Counted from the stretch's first letter, positions 19,628-30,738 are shown. The stretch: 64,000 nucleotides of DNA from Bacteroidales bacterium (GCA_012837935.1 DUQG01000038.1:124001-188000); one strand, 5' to 3'. Notes: generated by a model from the sequence alone, not told the origin. A program made the numbers and translations.

Positions 19628-20428
19628 TTATTGTTGCTTTTTATTTTTTCTTGTCTTTTTCTCCTTTTGTCTGACTTGCTTTTGTGCTTTTGGTTTTCGT
19701 CCGGCATCTGCCGATACACCGTGGCAGTCGCAGTCTCTCATCCAAAAATCATAGCTTATCCCGATGCTAAATCCTGAGATTAAATCATTATTCAGAGGGT
19801 TTGCTACTGTTCTTGGCACCGGATTGTCAAACTTTTCTTTTCCTTCTAAAAAGTCACCGAAAAACCATCGCTGCACATATTGTACGTTGAAGTTTAGTTT
19901 ATCAGCCATTTTCCACTTAAATCCTACTCCCACGGGTATGCTAAATAACGCTGAACCCGACGCTGGATTTTTGTATTTCGGGGTATAACCCATACCAACA
20001 CCCATAAATATATAGGGTGAGTATCGCTTGCTGAATCGCTTGTGCGGATTGTTTTCTAAGTCAAAGAAGTTAAATTCACCCCACAAATCAGCCATATGTA
20101 GCGGATTATTAAGCGATGCAGTAAAAGTCTCATTTGCATCTCTATACAAAAAATTACCTTTTACCTTTGTGTAATCATATCCCAGTCGCAGTGCCAGTCG
20201 TTTGTTAAATCTATATCGAAACATTAGTCCAAGGTCGGCATTCATGTTTTTCATGTTTTTGCCGTAAAGATTTAAGTCTGAGATAGAATTAACATCGCCG
20301 GAATACAAGCTCAATGCGGTTTGCACACCAATTTCAGCTCTATATGGGTCGTCTTGCCCCCACGCAGGGAGGTGTAAAACACATAAAATTAGGCTCAAAA
20401 ATACGGTTTTATGGATGTTTACAATCAT
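19628..20428 (-). CDS. DUF6089-like outer membrane beta-barrel protein
   Basis: Signal peptide; EIGVQTALSLYSGDVNS; position directly upstream of uppS-bamA is typical of Bacteroidales. Confidence 0.7.
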   Translation of the reverse strand: MIVNIHKTVFLSLILCVLHLPAWGQDDPYRAEIGVQTALSLYSGDVNSISDLNLYGKNMKNMNADLGLMFRYRFNKRLALRLGYDYTKVKGNFLYRDANETFTASLNNPLHMADLWGEFNFFDLENNPHKRFSKRYSPYIFMGVGMGYTPKYKNPASGSALFSIPVGVGFKWKMADKLNFNVQYVQRWFFGDFLEGKEKFDNPVPRTVANPLNNDLISGFSIGISYDFWMRDCDCHGVSADAGRKPKAQKQVRQKEKKTRKNKKQQ

Positions 20429-20913
20429 ATTATCGGTCTAAAAACAGGGTCAATATAATGTAAACGTGTTTTTGAACATTAAATTTTATATGATGAACCC
20501 AAATTGCCAATAAAAGTAGTGATAATCTTTGTAATAAAAGGTATTTTACCTTAAAAGAGGATAGGATTTTAACAATTAATCATAGAAATTTATACCATTT
20601 TAAATTAAACAAGTCGCACCCGAGTGTAGAGCTAAATAAATTTTGTGATTAATAAAATATCCGATATTCATAAAATATCAAAACTGCAAAGTACACAAAG
20701 AATAACGCCAAGCACGCAAAGTTGTTAAAAGAAGTAACAGACCCTTAGTGTTCTTTGCGTTCCCCTTTGGAGGTTAGGGGATTTTAGCGAACTTTGCGGT
20801 TAATAAAATGTGCTATTTGGGGCGTTACTGAAATAAAAACAAAATCAACGCTGTAAATTGTTAGTTTATCAACTGTTTTACTTACCTTTATCCCAGTAAA
20901 AAGTCAAGATAAT

Positions 20914-22365
20914 ATGAAAAAGCTGAGTTTTACTTTATTCTTCCTGTTAACCCTCTTTGTAAGTACATTTGGGCAAGAGGCGATTTTACAGTTTAATAAA
21001 AAAGGAACTTTCAAAATTGTGCAGTTTACCGATTTGCATTTCGATTTGCGAACCGAGAAACATTTGCAAACACTCGAAACAATGCGTGCGGTATTGAAAA
21101 AAGAACAACCCGACTTCGTTATTCTTACCGGAGATTTAATTTGGTCGGAACCTGCTAAAACTACGCTACTTGAGTTAACTAAACCCGTTGTAGAAGCGGA
21201 AGTTCCGTGGACAGTTGCTTTCGGAAATCACGATGTGGAGTTTGATATGACAAAAGAGGCGATTTGGAAACTTTTCAAAACTTTACCTCATTTTGTGGGC
21301 GAAGTGGGTAAAGTTTCAGGCGTAGGAAATAATGTCTTTCCCATTCTTGCGTCAGATGGAAAAGAATTGGTTTCTGCAATTTTTACTTTGGATAGCCAAG
21401 CTTACAGTAAAGACAAGGTTCTTTTCGGTAGTTACGACTGGATAAAATTCGACCAAATAACATGGTATCGTAATCAGTCGGATAAACTGGCGGAAAAAAA
21501 TAATGGCAAGCCAATTCCGTCCATCATGTTTTTTCATATTCCGATAACGGAATTTCATGCTGTGGCTGATAATGAAGGAGAATTAGTGGGCGAAAAATTA
21601 GAAGGAGTAGCTGATTCGCATATCAATAGCGGACTTTTTGCATCTATGATTGATAAAGAAAATATAATGGGTGTGTTCGTTGGGCACGACCACGACAATA
21701 ATTATGTAGGTTTACACAAAAATATCGCACTTGGATTTGGGCAGGTAACCGGAGCAGATGCATATGGCAGACTTGAACGTGGCGGTCGGGTGATTGAACT
21801 GTATGAGAATAAGCCAAATACATTCAAAACTTGGATTACAACACCAACCGTTCAAAAACATCCTTTTTATTTTCCATCCGGGCTAAGTGAACCGAATAAA
21901 GACATGGAAATTTTACCCGCACAGGATGTAAATCCAACAAAAAACGGAGTTCGATATGCTTATTATGAAAATATTGATAAAATAAAATCAACAACTCAAA
22001 TAGATAAATTTCCTATTACAAGTAAAGGTGTATTGCCTAACTTTTCGCTTTCCCCTGCAAAGGTAAAAGATCACTTTGCTTTCAAGTTTGAAACATGGAT
22101 AAAAATACCCAAAACCGGACTTTATAAGTTCTACACCTATTCCGATGATGGTTCTATGCTTTATATTGATGGAAAACTTGTGGTAGACAATGATGGCGGA
22201 CATAGTGCTCGCTATCGAAAAGCCACAGTGGGACTGGAAGAGGGTTTCCATAAGCTGGAAGTGCACTATTTCGAAGATTATATGGGTGAAATGCTACAAG
22301 TCGGCATGGTAGGCATTGACATTCCCGAAGGGAAAATTCAGGATGAGATGTTGTATGTAGAATAA
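20914..22365 (+). CDS. Secreted metallophosphoesterase with C-terminal PA14-like domain
   Basis: FTDLHFD, LTGDLIW, FGNHDVE, GHDHDNNY motifs; C-terminal YKFYTYSDDGSMLYIDGKLVVDNDGGHSARYRKATVGLEEGFHKLEVHYFE. Confidence 0.85.
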   Translation: MKKLSFTLFFLLTLFVSTFGQEAILQFNKKGTFKIVQFTDLHFDLRTEKHLQTLETMRAVLKKEQPDFVILTGDLIWSEPAKTTLLELTKPVVEAEVPWTVAFGNHDVEFDMTKEAIWKLFKTLPHFVGEVGKVSGVGNNVFPILASDGKELVSAIFTLDSQAYSKDKVLFGSYDWIKFDQITWYRNQSDKLAEKNNGKPIPSIMFFHIPITEFHAVADNEGELVGEKLEGVADSHINSGLFASMIDKENIMGVFVGHDHDNNYVGLHKNIALGFGQVTGADAYGRLERGGRVIELYENKPNTFKTWITTPTVQKHPFYFPSGLSEPNKDMEILPAQDVNPTKNGVRYAYYENIDKIKSTTQIDKFPITSKGVLPNFSLSPAKVKDHFAFKFETWIKIPKTGLYKFYTYSDDGSMLYIDGKLVVDNDGGHSARYRKATVGLEEGFHKLEVHYFEDYMGEMLQVGMVGIDIPEGKIQDEMLYVE

Positions 22366-22445
22366 AAATTTGTTCCCAAGTCAAAAAAATAATGTTTGGA
22401 TAGAAGCCGAACTACCCCACTGGAAAGGAACAGAGTAGTTGGGAC

Positions 22446-22511
22446 TTTCGGCATCCTGCCGAAAAACCTATAAGAAGCAGCTAACTCGGAATTAGCTGCT
22501 TCTTATAGGTT
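22446..22511. terminator. Two consecutive hairpins between convergent genes
   Basis: TTTCGGCA-tcc-TGCCGAAA (22446-22464), then 20-bp perfect stem AACCTATAAGAAGCAGCTAA/TTAGCTGCTTCTTATAGGTT (22465-22511) with a 7-nt loop. Confidence 0.6.
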
Positions 22512-22553
22512 CAAACTACTACCGACTACATTCTACGAGCTACACACTACTTC

Positions 22554-23627
22554 CTACTCAATTTGATCCTTTTTGTTGTTTTTTGTTTCAGTAATAGGCA
22601 GTGGATTGTCGTGCATTTCAGCAAATATTTTCCTATTCCGACTTACGTCTATGGCTAAATAAATGGCAGCAAGTAGAGAAAGCTCGGAAGCTTTGTTTTT
22701 ACCTGCAATATTATAAGCTGTGCCGTGGTCAGGCGATGTGCGAATTACCGGAAGTCCGGCTGTGTAGTTTACGCCACTATCCATCGCAATAGTTTTGAAT
22801 GGAATAAGACCTTGGTCGTGGTACATAGCTAATACAGCGTCAAACTCTTTGTATCTGCCTGCGCCAAAGAAACCATCTGCAGGATAAGGTCCAAAACATT
22901 GAATTTTTTCACTTTCAGCTTTTTTTATAGCCGGAATGATTATTTTTTCTTCTTCCTCGCCGATTACACCTTGGTCCCCTGCGTGTGGATTGAGTCCCAA
23001 TACGGCTATTCGCGGACGAACAATCATAAAATCTTGTTTTAGCGATTGGTTGAGAATTTGAAGTTTTTTCAAAATCAAATCTTCTGTAATCGTCTTTGCC
23101 ACTTGGTTCAAGGGTATATGACCTGTAACTACAGCAACACGCAGGTTATTGTCGGTTAGCATCATCAGTGCCGATTCGCTTTTTGCAAATTTACCTTCCA
23201 AATATTCCGTATGTCCGGGAAACTGAAATTTATCGGACTGGATATTGTGCTTGTTGATAGGTGCCGTAACGATGGCATGAATATGTCCTGCTTTCAGGTC
23301 TTCGGTAGCTCTTTCAAGAGAAGAAAAAGCTGCTTTGCCCGCTTCCTGCGTAGAAATACCTAATTCTACTTTTATTTCGTCATCCACGCAGTTTATCAGA
23401 TTTAACCTTCTGTGATTAACATCTTTAGCGGAATTTATCTGATTGTAGTTGACAGACTGAATGTCTAACTGTTTTTTGTAAAAACCAAAAACTTTGGACG
23501 AGCCGTAAATAATCGGTGTGCAGAGGTCCAAAATCACATTGTCTGAAAATGCTTTTAGAATAACTTCGTAGCCTATCCCATTGATATCGCCGTGTGTTAT
23601 CCCGATTATAATTTTTTCTGATTCCAT
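22554..23627 (-). CDS. pdxA: 4-hydroxythreonine-4-phosphate dehydrogenase
   Basis: IGITHGDINGIGYEVILKAF; VTAPINKHNIQ; GLNPHAGDQGVIG; AMYHDQGLIPFK. Confidence 0.95.
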   Translation of the reverse strand: MESEKIIIGITHGDINGIGYEVILKAFSDNVILDLCTPIIYGSSKVFGFYKKQLDIQSVNYNQINSAKDVNHRRLNLINCVDDEIKVELGISTQEAGKAAFSSLERATEDLKAGHIHAIVTAPINKHNIQSDKFQFPGHTEYLEGKFAKSESALMMLTDNNLRVAVVTGHIPLNQVAKTITEDLILKKLQILNQSLKQDFMIVRPRIAVLGLNPHAGDQGVIGEEEEKIIIPAIKKAESEKIQCFGPYPADGFFGAGRYKEFDAVLAMYHDQGLIPFKTIAMDSGVNYTAGLPVIRTSPDHGTAYNIAGKNKASELSLLAAIYLAIDVSRNRKIFAEMHDNPLPITETKNNKKDQIE

Positions 23628-23695
23628 TGTGTATGTTGTTAATTAGTTAATTAGTTTGTAATTTCGTCTTCTATCTACTGACTACCGACTGCCGA

Positions 23696-26600
23696 CTACT
23701 TTCCTTCCATAAAAAAGTGTAAAATGCTTTTCATCAGTTTTTCTCTTTCATCTTCTTCTTTGATGGTTTCAAATGGGAATCCCAAGGCACAGATGCCGTA
23801 TTTCCCTTTGTAAGCAATTCCAGCACTCATTCTACTTTCCGAATATTCGCCTATTTTATGAGCTTTGTTGCTAGCGGGGATGATTACATCCGGCGCTTCC
23901 ACAAAATAAGAGTCTTTATTCGGTTTGGCATGGAAAGTAAAATCCTGTTTATGGAAATGCTTTATAGGCGAAGAAATAATTTCAACTTTGGACAAATTAT
24001 TAATTTTATCCGCATGCCATTTTATTTTCAAGACATTCTCTATAAAATTCCGCTCAAAGTTAGTACTGTTGTTGGCTATTACCAAATCTGAAACGATATT
24101 TGCACCCGAAATAAACAAATTTCCACCCGATTTGGCAAAATTTTCGATTGATTTTCGTAAATCCGGTGTAAAAACTTTGAAATCACGCTTGGAAGAATCC
24201 AGCGGATTAATAATTTGTCGCTCTTTTCCAAGAATTAAATCCACAATGCGATAATCTGTTAGCTTGATTTTTCCTTGTTCTACACTGGCTCTGCTTGTTG
24301 AGACGAAGGAGTGTCCCGCAGCTTTGATGGCTTTTCCGTGCAAAAATGGATAGTCAAAGCTGTTTCCTGCTATTTCTTTGTCTTCAAAATCCGTATTACT
24401 GGCACCATGACCGGGATTGGCATCGCTTATGTAGGGTTTGCTGCGTCTGAATTCGTTTTGATTTCCTGTGAAACTTATATCATAGAGATAAGGAACTCCT
24501 GCATCGTAAGTGGTGTTAAACCCGGCTATATTACTGCCTTGCGTGAAAGCTTTCGGTCCTGAAATCCGATTAAATCCGTTGATTATCAGCACAGTGGGTT
24601 TATTGTTGTTCGCTTTGTAAATAGACAAAATTTCCGAAGGAAAACTTTTACCGCCACTATTTATAGCTTCTACCTTGAAACTGTAAATCTTTCCGGAAGT
24701 TATCGTTTTGGTAAATTTCGTGGTTTTTACCAATTCGCCGTTATCAAATCCGCCATCATCAATTCGAGTATAAACGATATACGAATCGGGTGTAGCTGTG
24801 GGTTCCAGCTTATCTTCTACTGCTTGCCAGCTAAGTTCTACAAGGCTATCTGAGACAAATCGGGTACTAAATGCTTCGACCGGAAGAGGCTGAACAACAT
24901 AATCTTGCTCATTTGCCAACGAAATATAACGTAGCATTCCTTTGTAAATGGCTCTGCTTACCGTAAACCTGAAACGCGGGTCTAAGCCGTATTTCATATC
25001 GGCAAAGTTCTGGTGCGACAGCATTTCCAGCAGCATGGTAGGTACTTCAGGTACACGCGATTCGCTGTAGCTTCTATTCCAAAGTCCTCGTCTGTTCCAG
25101 TCGGGGTTAAATGTTTTTCGCACATCATCTACAATCTGTGTTTGGATAATGTCCGTCATTTCTCTAGCGTTCCAGCGGGAGACGTTATTTTTGTAAAATT
25201 TCTTTTTATCCGAGTTGTCAACGGTATAAATTGCTAATGTACCGATGATGGAGTCGTTTTTTCTGATTCCTGCATCCGTGTGAAATGCAAAAGCCATATC
25301 AATAGGAATTCCAAGTCCTTTTTCACTTGGAAGTACCGAAGAACCGCCTGTGATATAATTTACCCAAAATCCGCGAGATTGAAAATCGTCGGAATAGTCG
25401 TTTTGAAAGTCGGTACGACTGTAAATCGTGTCCGGTGCACCCGCCCACTGAAGCCAGTAGCGTGCACCTTCTGTAATTCTTGGGTATTGACTTGTGGAAT
25501 AATTTGTATATTCTTTCACTCGGGTTACAGTTCGTCTTCTTCTGCCTTTTCCTACTTTGGTTTTTATGATTTGATTGGCACGCTTTCGGTTGATATTTCC
25601 CATACCGCCACCAATTTTTACAGCATCGGCAGTAACTATTTTATCTTTTTCCGAACTGAAATTCGACAAGCTTACTGCGCCTTTTTTCCCTTTTTCAAAA
25701 TAAAAATGTCCCAAATAAATCCAAGTACTACCACCCATATTTTGATTAACAGTGAAAGATGTTTCGCCTCCTGCATGTTTTATCGTATATCGAGCATCAC
25801 GTGTGCTGCTGGGTACTGTTTTATAAGAGACGTACACGGCATATTCGCCTGACTCGGGAATATTAGGAGTGTAGATGGTTTCAGACACTTTGGATTTATC
25901 GTTTGTGGTGTTTGCTTGTAGATAGCTACCCATCTCAAAAGGATTTTGTTTCTCGGTGTAAGTAAGTTGGAAGTGTCCAAATCCGTTTAAAATCCCTTTT
26001 TGCCAAATGGAATTATCTGTTTTAAAATCAGAAGAATGAGTGTTTTTGTCATTATCCACTATCACTTCATGTAGCTGTTTGTCCCGTTCACGAGGCAGCA
26101 TAACTACCGCACCCGCATTCTCAAGCATTGGAACTAAAAATGGCAGTACATACGATTGCGTGTGAAGGTCTTCCACGGTTTGAAAAAGCACAGGTCTTTG
26201 CCACATCCATTTTTCACCCGATTGATTGTAGTAGCGTCCGTGACTTTGCCATACAGCCAAATGCCTGTTTTGAAGTCCGTTGGTAACTTTATTGGGTTGC
26301 GATAGATTTCTTACCAAAGGGTACGAAGTAGGAGAGACACGAAATCTTCGGATAGGATTTTTGTTACCTTTTCTATAGATACCCGGAATCAGTTCCACCA
26401 ACTCTCTATCATCTGAAGCGATGGAAACCGTATAGTTAGGATATTGACTTTGGAGAATTTGCGTAACCAAACCGTAAATAGAATCAACGTTTTCCGGTCT
26501 GAGAGGCAGGTAGCTTAATGTCTCATTTGTAGTAAGTGCAACCTTCTTTAATTTATTGTATGGGGTTAGTTTTTTGATTCTCACTCTTCCTACACTGGCA

Positions 26601-26764
26601 TATTTTTGCACCATTGACGTTAGCGTGTCTTCCAATGTCTTTATTAAAAGTTGCTCTTGCTGAGCAGGTGTAAGCGGTGCTAACGAGTCCTGTGTGTTTT
26701 GTGCAAAGAGTGTAGTTGCAAAAGTAAAAAATAGTATGTAGATATATATTCTGTGTTTCAACAT
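23696..26764 (-). CDS. Large secreted golvesin/xanthan-lyase-like protein with amidase-like and Fn3-like regions
   Basis: Signal peptide; golvesin-like IPESGEYAVYVSYKTVPSSTRDARYTIKHAGGETSFTVNQNMGGSTWIYLGHFYFEKG; AVWQSHGRYYN; TMLLEMLSHQN; Fn3-like segment. Confidence 0.65.
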   Translation of the reverse strand: MLKHRIYIYILFFTFATTLFAQNTQDSLAPLTPAQQEQLLIKTLEDTLTSMVQKYASVGRVRIKKLTPYNKLKKVALTTNETLSYLPLRPENVDSIYGLVTQILQSQYPNYTVSIASDDRELVELIPGIYRKGNKNPIRRFRVSPTSYPLVRNLSQPNKVTNGLQNRHLAVWQSHGRYYNQSGEKWMWQRPVLFQTVEDLHTQSYVLPFLVPMLENAGAVVMLPRERDKQLHEVIVDNDKNTHSSDFKTDNSIWQKGILNGFGHFQLTYTEKQNPFEMGSYLQANTTNDKSKVSETIYTPNIPESGEYAVYVSYKTVPSSTRDARYTIKHAGGETSFTVNQNMGGSTWIYLGHFYFEKGKKGAVSLSNFSSEKDKIVTADAVKIGGGMGNINRKRANQIIKTKVGKGRRRRTVTRVKEYTNYSTSQYPRITEGARYWLQWAGAPDTIYSRTDFQNDYSDDFQSRGFWVNYITGGSSVLPSEKGLGIPIDMAFAFHTDAGIRKNDSIIGTLAIYTVDNSDKKKFYKNNVSRWNAREMTDIIQTQIVDDVRKTFNPDWNRRGLWNRSYSESRVPEVPTMLLEMLSHQNFADMKYGLDPRFRFTVSRAIYKGMLRYISLANEQDYVVQPLPVEAFSTRFVSDSLVELSWQAVEDKLEPTATPDSYIVYTRIDDGGFDNGELVKTTKFTKTITSGKIYSFKVEAINSGGKSFPSEILSIYKANNNKPTVLIINGFNRISGPKAFTQGSNIAGFNTTYDAGVPYLYDISFTGNQNEFRRSKPYISDANPGHGASNTDFEDKEIAGNSFDYPFLHGKAIKAAGHSFVSTSRASVEQGKIKLTDYRIVDLILGKERQIINPLDSSKRDFKVFTPDLRKSIENFAKSGGNLFISGANIVSDLVIANNSTNFERNFIENVLKIKWHADKINNLSKVEIISSPIKHFHKQDFTFHAKPNKDSYFVEAPDVIIPASNKAHKIGEYSESRMSAGIAYKGKYGICALGFPFETIKEEDEREKLMKSILHFFMEGK

Positions 26765-26961
26765 TATTTGTTTTAAGTAAAAAGTTTTGAAAATTCGCTT
26801 TGTTGTAATCGCGCCCTGAGTAAGTCAGCGCCTAAACGCAATCAATTTCATCATATTATTTGCTTTCATTTAACAACTAACTCGGGGTGCGACTAATAAT
26901 TGCGGGTAATCATCATTCATTAAAGTTCAACTGCCTGCAAATTTACTAATTTATGATGAAA

Positions 26962-26998
26962 CAAAAACGGAGCGAACTCAGTTCACTCCGTTTTTTTT
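26962..26998 (-). terminator. Rho-independent terminator downstream of the PPIase gene
   Basis: AAAACGGAGcGAACTcAGTTCaCTCCGTTTT with flanking A/T tracts. Confidence 0.8.
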
Positions 26999-27021
26999 AG
27001 TTATTTAGAATAAATTATTTA

Positions 27022-29133
27022 TTAATAGAAATTCGAGCGATTATCAACCACATTGTACTTTTCTCTTAGTTTTTGCATAATGATATATGGCAATGTTTGA
27101 GCTGTACGCATGTTCAATTGAGATGCTTCCATTTTGCTGTCGAATGGTGTTACGTCTGCTGTTTTTGCAAATGGCATAATTACATATACACCATTAAGAC
27201 CTTTAAGTGCAGCAGAAACTTTGTTTTCAACTGTAACAGATGCTTTTCCGATAATATATGGTTCCGGACCGGCATCGCCGAATTGGAATGAAGCGAAGTT
27301 AACAGCAGGTGCGGTTTTTACTTCTGTATTCAGTGCCAATGCTAAACCATCTAAAGTCGGGTTTTTAGCCAACAGGTCATTCATCTGTTTTTGAATAACT
27401 TCCGCTTTTTTATCTCTAATCAGTTCTGCTTTGATTTGTGGAGATACTTGTTCCAAACTAGCGTAACCTTTTTCGTTGACTTCTGTAACCAATGCCACCA
27501 CATAAGTATTTCTTTCGCAATCAAATACGTCCGAAATAGAACCTTGCTTGTTTTCGAAAGCCCAGCGTACAATTTGACGAGAGTGAGGAATCATATTTAC
27601 ATGCTCGCTGTTTTTATTTAATCCCATTGCAGGTCTTACTACGTAGCCTTTCTCTTTTGCAACTTCTTCAAATTTCTTAGCATCGGTGCTTGCTGCTGCA
27701 AATTGTTTTGCTTCGTTGAAGATTTGGCTGTAAGATTGGTTGCTTGGAGTAATTTTACGTTCCAAAATAGCCAATTTTACTTTTTGACGGGCAGGGGTTT
27801 TTTCCATGATTTGAAAAATCTGTGTGCCTTGTCCGGTACTCACTTTGAACAGTTCGTTTGTTCCTTTGGAGAATGCCGGGTCAGAAATATCTTTGCTTAC
27901 TGCTTCACGAGTAATCCATCCTACTTCGCCACCATTAGCAGCCATTTGAGGAGTATATTTTGCTACTAAGTCTGCAAAGTTAGCACCACCTTTTACTGCA
28001 TTTATAATGCTGTCGGCTTGTTTTTCATTTTCCGTAGGAAGCATGATAAGACGCAGTTTTACAGAGTCGGATTCCATAATTCCGGACTCCATTATGCGAG
28101 CCATAGTGTACGTGTTGTTTTGGAAAAGAGGACCAAAGTTTGCACCTGTGGAATTGCTGAATGCAAATTCTTTCAAGTGTGCAGGTACGCTCTGGCTAGT
28201 GTATTTCTGTCCTGTGTAGCTAATGTCGGACTCAGCGTTAACCAATCCGGCTACATCGTCAGTAGTTTTGAACTCTTCGCTTACACGATTAATCCACTCT
28301 TCAGCTTCTTTGAAGTCTTCTTCCAGCGGAGTTACATCAAATGCCACGTAGCTGATTGCGCGATTGGCTTCTTGTTTGAACATCTCTTTCATTTTGTCGT
28401 AGTGAGCTTTGATTTCTGCATCGCTTACGGTTACGCTAGAGTCAGAAACTGCTGTATAAGGCTGAACCACATAGTTTACGTCGCCTGTCATTTTACGAGC
28501 GTCGTAGTTGAATTTTGCTTCAATATTGTTTGCACCTACAGTTTTGCTAAGTAGTGCAATGTATTTTTCTTGCAAAATTGAGTTTTTAACTGTGTTTTCC
28601 CAGAACAACCAATAAGATTTTGCTTCGTTCAACTCCTCTTGATTTTGTTGTGAAGTATTGCTGTCAAACACAGTGCTGTAAAATTGCAATAAAGCTGGTT
28701 TGCTGAATTGTCCTGTTTGTGGATCAACGAAAACACCACGTTGCATAATAAGCGGGTGAATGTTGTTACCGATTAAGCGGTCTTTCAACTCTTCCGGACT
28801 TACGGTTAAACCCATTTTCTCAGCTTCTGCCTGTAATAATCTTTCGTTAATTAAGTTTTCCCAGATTTGAGCACGCATCTGAGCTTGTTCCGTTTCGTTG
28901 AAATCGGCTCTTCCAAACTCAATTTTGTAAACCGTATGCATCTGGTCAATTGCAGCTTGATATTCAGAGATGTGAATTTTTTCTCCTGCAACTTCAGCTA
29001 CTGTTTGTTTTGATTGATGAAATAAGGTGGAACCGGAGTTCAAAAAGTCGCCAATGATAAATGCCAATAGAGCTACCCCTACGACTATAGCAATTAAAAC
29101 ACCCTTGTTCCTAATGTTCTGTAATGTTGCCAT
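27022..29133 (-). CDS. PpiD/SurA-like peptidylprolyl isomerase
   Basis: N-terminal TM anchor GVLIAIVVGVALLAFIIGDFL; SurA_N-like domain; PPIC region DSIINAVKGGANFADLVAKYTPQMAANGGEVGWI. Confidence 0.88.
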   Translation of the reverse strand: MATLQNIRNKGVLIAIVVGVALLAFIIGDFLNSGSTLFHQSKQTVAEVAGEKIHISEYQAAIDQMHTVYKIEFGRADFNETEQAQMRAQIWENLINERLLQAEAEKMGLTVSPEELKDRLIGNNIHPLIMQRGVFVDPQTGQFSKPALLQFYSTVFDSNTSQQNQEELNEAKSYWLFWENTVKNSILQEKYIALLSKTVGANNIEAKFNYDARKMTGDVNYVVQPYTAVSDSSVTVSDAEIKAHYDKMKEMFKQEANRAISYVAFDVTPLEEDFKEAEEWINRVSEEFKTTDDVAGLVNAESDISYTGQKYTSQSVPAHLKEFAFSNSTGANFGPLFQNNTYTMARIMESGIMESDSVKLRLIMLPTENEKQADSIINAVKGGANFADLVAKYTPQMAANGGEVGWITREAVSKDISDPAFSKGTNELFKVSTGQGTQIFQIMEKTPARQKVKLAILERKITPSNQSYSQIFNEAKQFAAASTDAKKFEEVAKEKGYVVRPAMGLNKNSEHVNMIPHSRQIVRWAFENKQGSISDVFDCERNTYVVALVTEVNEKGYASLEQVSPQIKAELIRDKKAEVIQKQMNDLLAKNPTLDGLALALNTEVKTAPAVNFASFQFGDAGPEPYIIGKASVTVENKVSAALKGLNGVYVIMPFAKTADVTPFDSKMEASQLNMRTAQTLPYIIMQKLREKYNVVDNRSNFY

Positions 29134-29279
29134 TGTATTAAAATGTTGATAAAATATTTAGTTAAAAATGTATTTTTAATTTGAGGGCACGAATTTACGA
29201 AAAAAAACTGTAATACGTGCACAATTTATAGTGTTAAAATGATTTTTGATTGTTTTTTACGGATTTCTTGCCAAAAATG

Positions 29280-30530
29280 CTATGCGTTGACTTGCATTTT
29301 TACCAATTCTATTCGGTTGTTGGTTACTTTGAGAAATTTAAAGGTGAAGTTATCTATCTGAATAATTTCATTGAGTTTTGGGAAATGCTGATGCTCGTGC
29401 AAAATATATCCGGCAATGGTTGTGTAATCTTCTGAAACGGGAATGTTTAGGTTAAACAATTCATTGGCTTCTTCCACTTCCAATCTTCCGGACAGTAAAT
29501 ATTCGTTGTCGCTAATTTTTTCGGCGGTGTAATCTTTGATGTCATGTTCGTCTTCTATCTCTCCAAAAATTTCTTCCATAATATCTTCCAGCGTTACAAT
29601 TCCGGCTGTGCCACCAAACTCATCCACCACTACCGCGATACTTTTTTTCTCTTGCATAAAAGTTCTCATCAGTTTCTGAGCAGCCATATTTTCAGGCACT
29701 ATCGGGATGGTTTTTATCTGTTTCACCCAGTCTTTCTGATGCTTAAACATCTCGGAAGAGTGTATATAGCCAACTATATTATCAATATCTTCCTTGTAAA
29801 TCAAAATCTTGGAAAGTCCGGTTTCAATAAATGTCTGTTTAAGTGTATTGACATTTACATCGTATTCTAATGCCACTATTTCGGTACGTGGAACCAAACA
29901 ATCTCGCAGCTTTACATTGGAAAAATCGAGTACGTTCTGAAAAATCTTTACGTCGTTATTCAAATCCATCGCACCCTCACCCGATTCTGTGTTTTCCATT
30001 AGCAGGTAATTCAAGTCTATTCGGGAAAAAACATTTTCTTCCGTGGATGCCGGAAGGTCTGTTTTTGTGAGTTTGAATAATCGAAGTGAAAGCCAGGAAG
30101 TGAGGCGTGAAAAAGGATAAAGAATAATGTAAAACAAAAATAATAGCCACGAGAATAGACGAAGCCAAATATTGGGACGGACTTTAAAAATAGTTTTTGG
30201 AAGAAATTCGCCTACAATAATCAGTATCGTAGCTGCTACAATAATTTTTAAAATAAGACTGAGAACTTGACCTGCGGCAGCGAAATTATCTGCCAGCATA
30301 AGTGTAAAAAATAGTCCGAATGCAGCTATGCTAATATATTTTCCCACAAACATGGTAGAAATAAACTGCTGTGGGTTATTGTAGAAAATGGAAATGATGT
30401 AGGAATTAAGCGTTTTGTCTTTTTTGGCTAATTCCATACGCATGCGGTTAGATGCAATAAAAGCAGTTTCCATGCCTGCAAAAAAGAGGATGAAAACCAG
30501 CGATAAAAAGATATATCCGACGTAGTCCAA
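29280..30530 (-). CDS. Hemolysin/CNNM family protein (DUF21, CBS pair, CorC_HlyC)
   Basis: FILFFAGMETAFIASNRMRMELAKK; VVDEFGGTAGIVTLEDIMEEIFGEIEDEHD. Confidence 0.9.
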   Translation of the reverse strand: MDYVGYIFLSLVFILFFAGMETAFIASNRMRMELAKKDKTLNSYIISIFYNNPQQFISTMFVGKYISIAAFGLFFTLMLADNFAAAGQVLSLILKIIVAATILIIVGEFLPKTIFKVRPNIWLRLFSWLLFLFYIILYPFSRLTSWLSLRLFKLTKTDLPASTEENVFSRIDLNYLLMENTESGEGAMDLNNDVKIFQNVLDFSNVKLRDCLVPRTEIVALEYDVNVNTLKQTFIETGLSKILIYKEDIDNIVGYIHSSEMFKHQKDWVKQIKTIPIVPENMAAQKLMRTFMQEKKSIAVVVDEFGGTAGIVTLEDIMEEIFGEIEDEHDIKDYTAEKISDNEYLLSGRLEVEEANELFNLNIPVSEDYTTIAGYILHEHQHFPKLNEIIQIDNFTFKFLKVTNNRIELVKMQVNA

Positions 30531-30738
30531 AAGTTGTTGTTTTGTTTAGGTTTGCTCTGAATTATCAAAGTCTTAACGAATTAAAGTGCAAAGATACAAT
30601 ATTTTAGACTTATATTCACTTTTTGTTTCTAAAAATATAATATTGTGCTTGTTTTCAGAAAGCCTTGTTCTATCTTCTTGTTTACCAGTCTGATAGATGA
30701 AGACCGTCAAATAACTTTAGCAAAAATCGACTGTTTAA

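Noticed and set aside
25280-25852. 190-aa plus-strand ORF
   Set aside because: Antisense to the golvesin-like gene; no recognisable motifs.
20612-26894. Short shared word AGTCGCACCC(C)GAG at 20612 and, inverted, near 26880
   Set aside because: Only about 13-15 nt with an indel and no accompanying structure; too short to call a repeat family from this window.
28018-28554. 178-aa plus-strand ORF
   Set aside because: Antisense to the PPIase gene; Cys/Phe-rich shadow translation.
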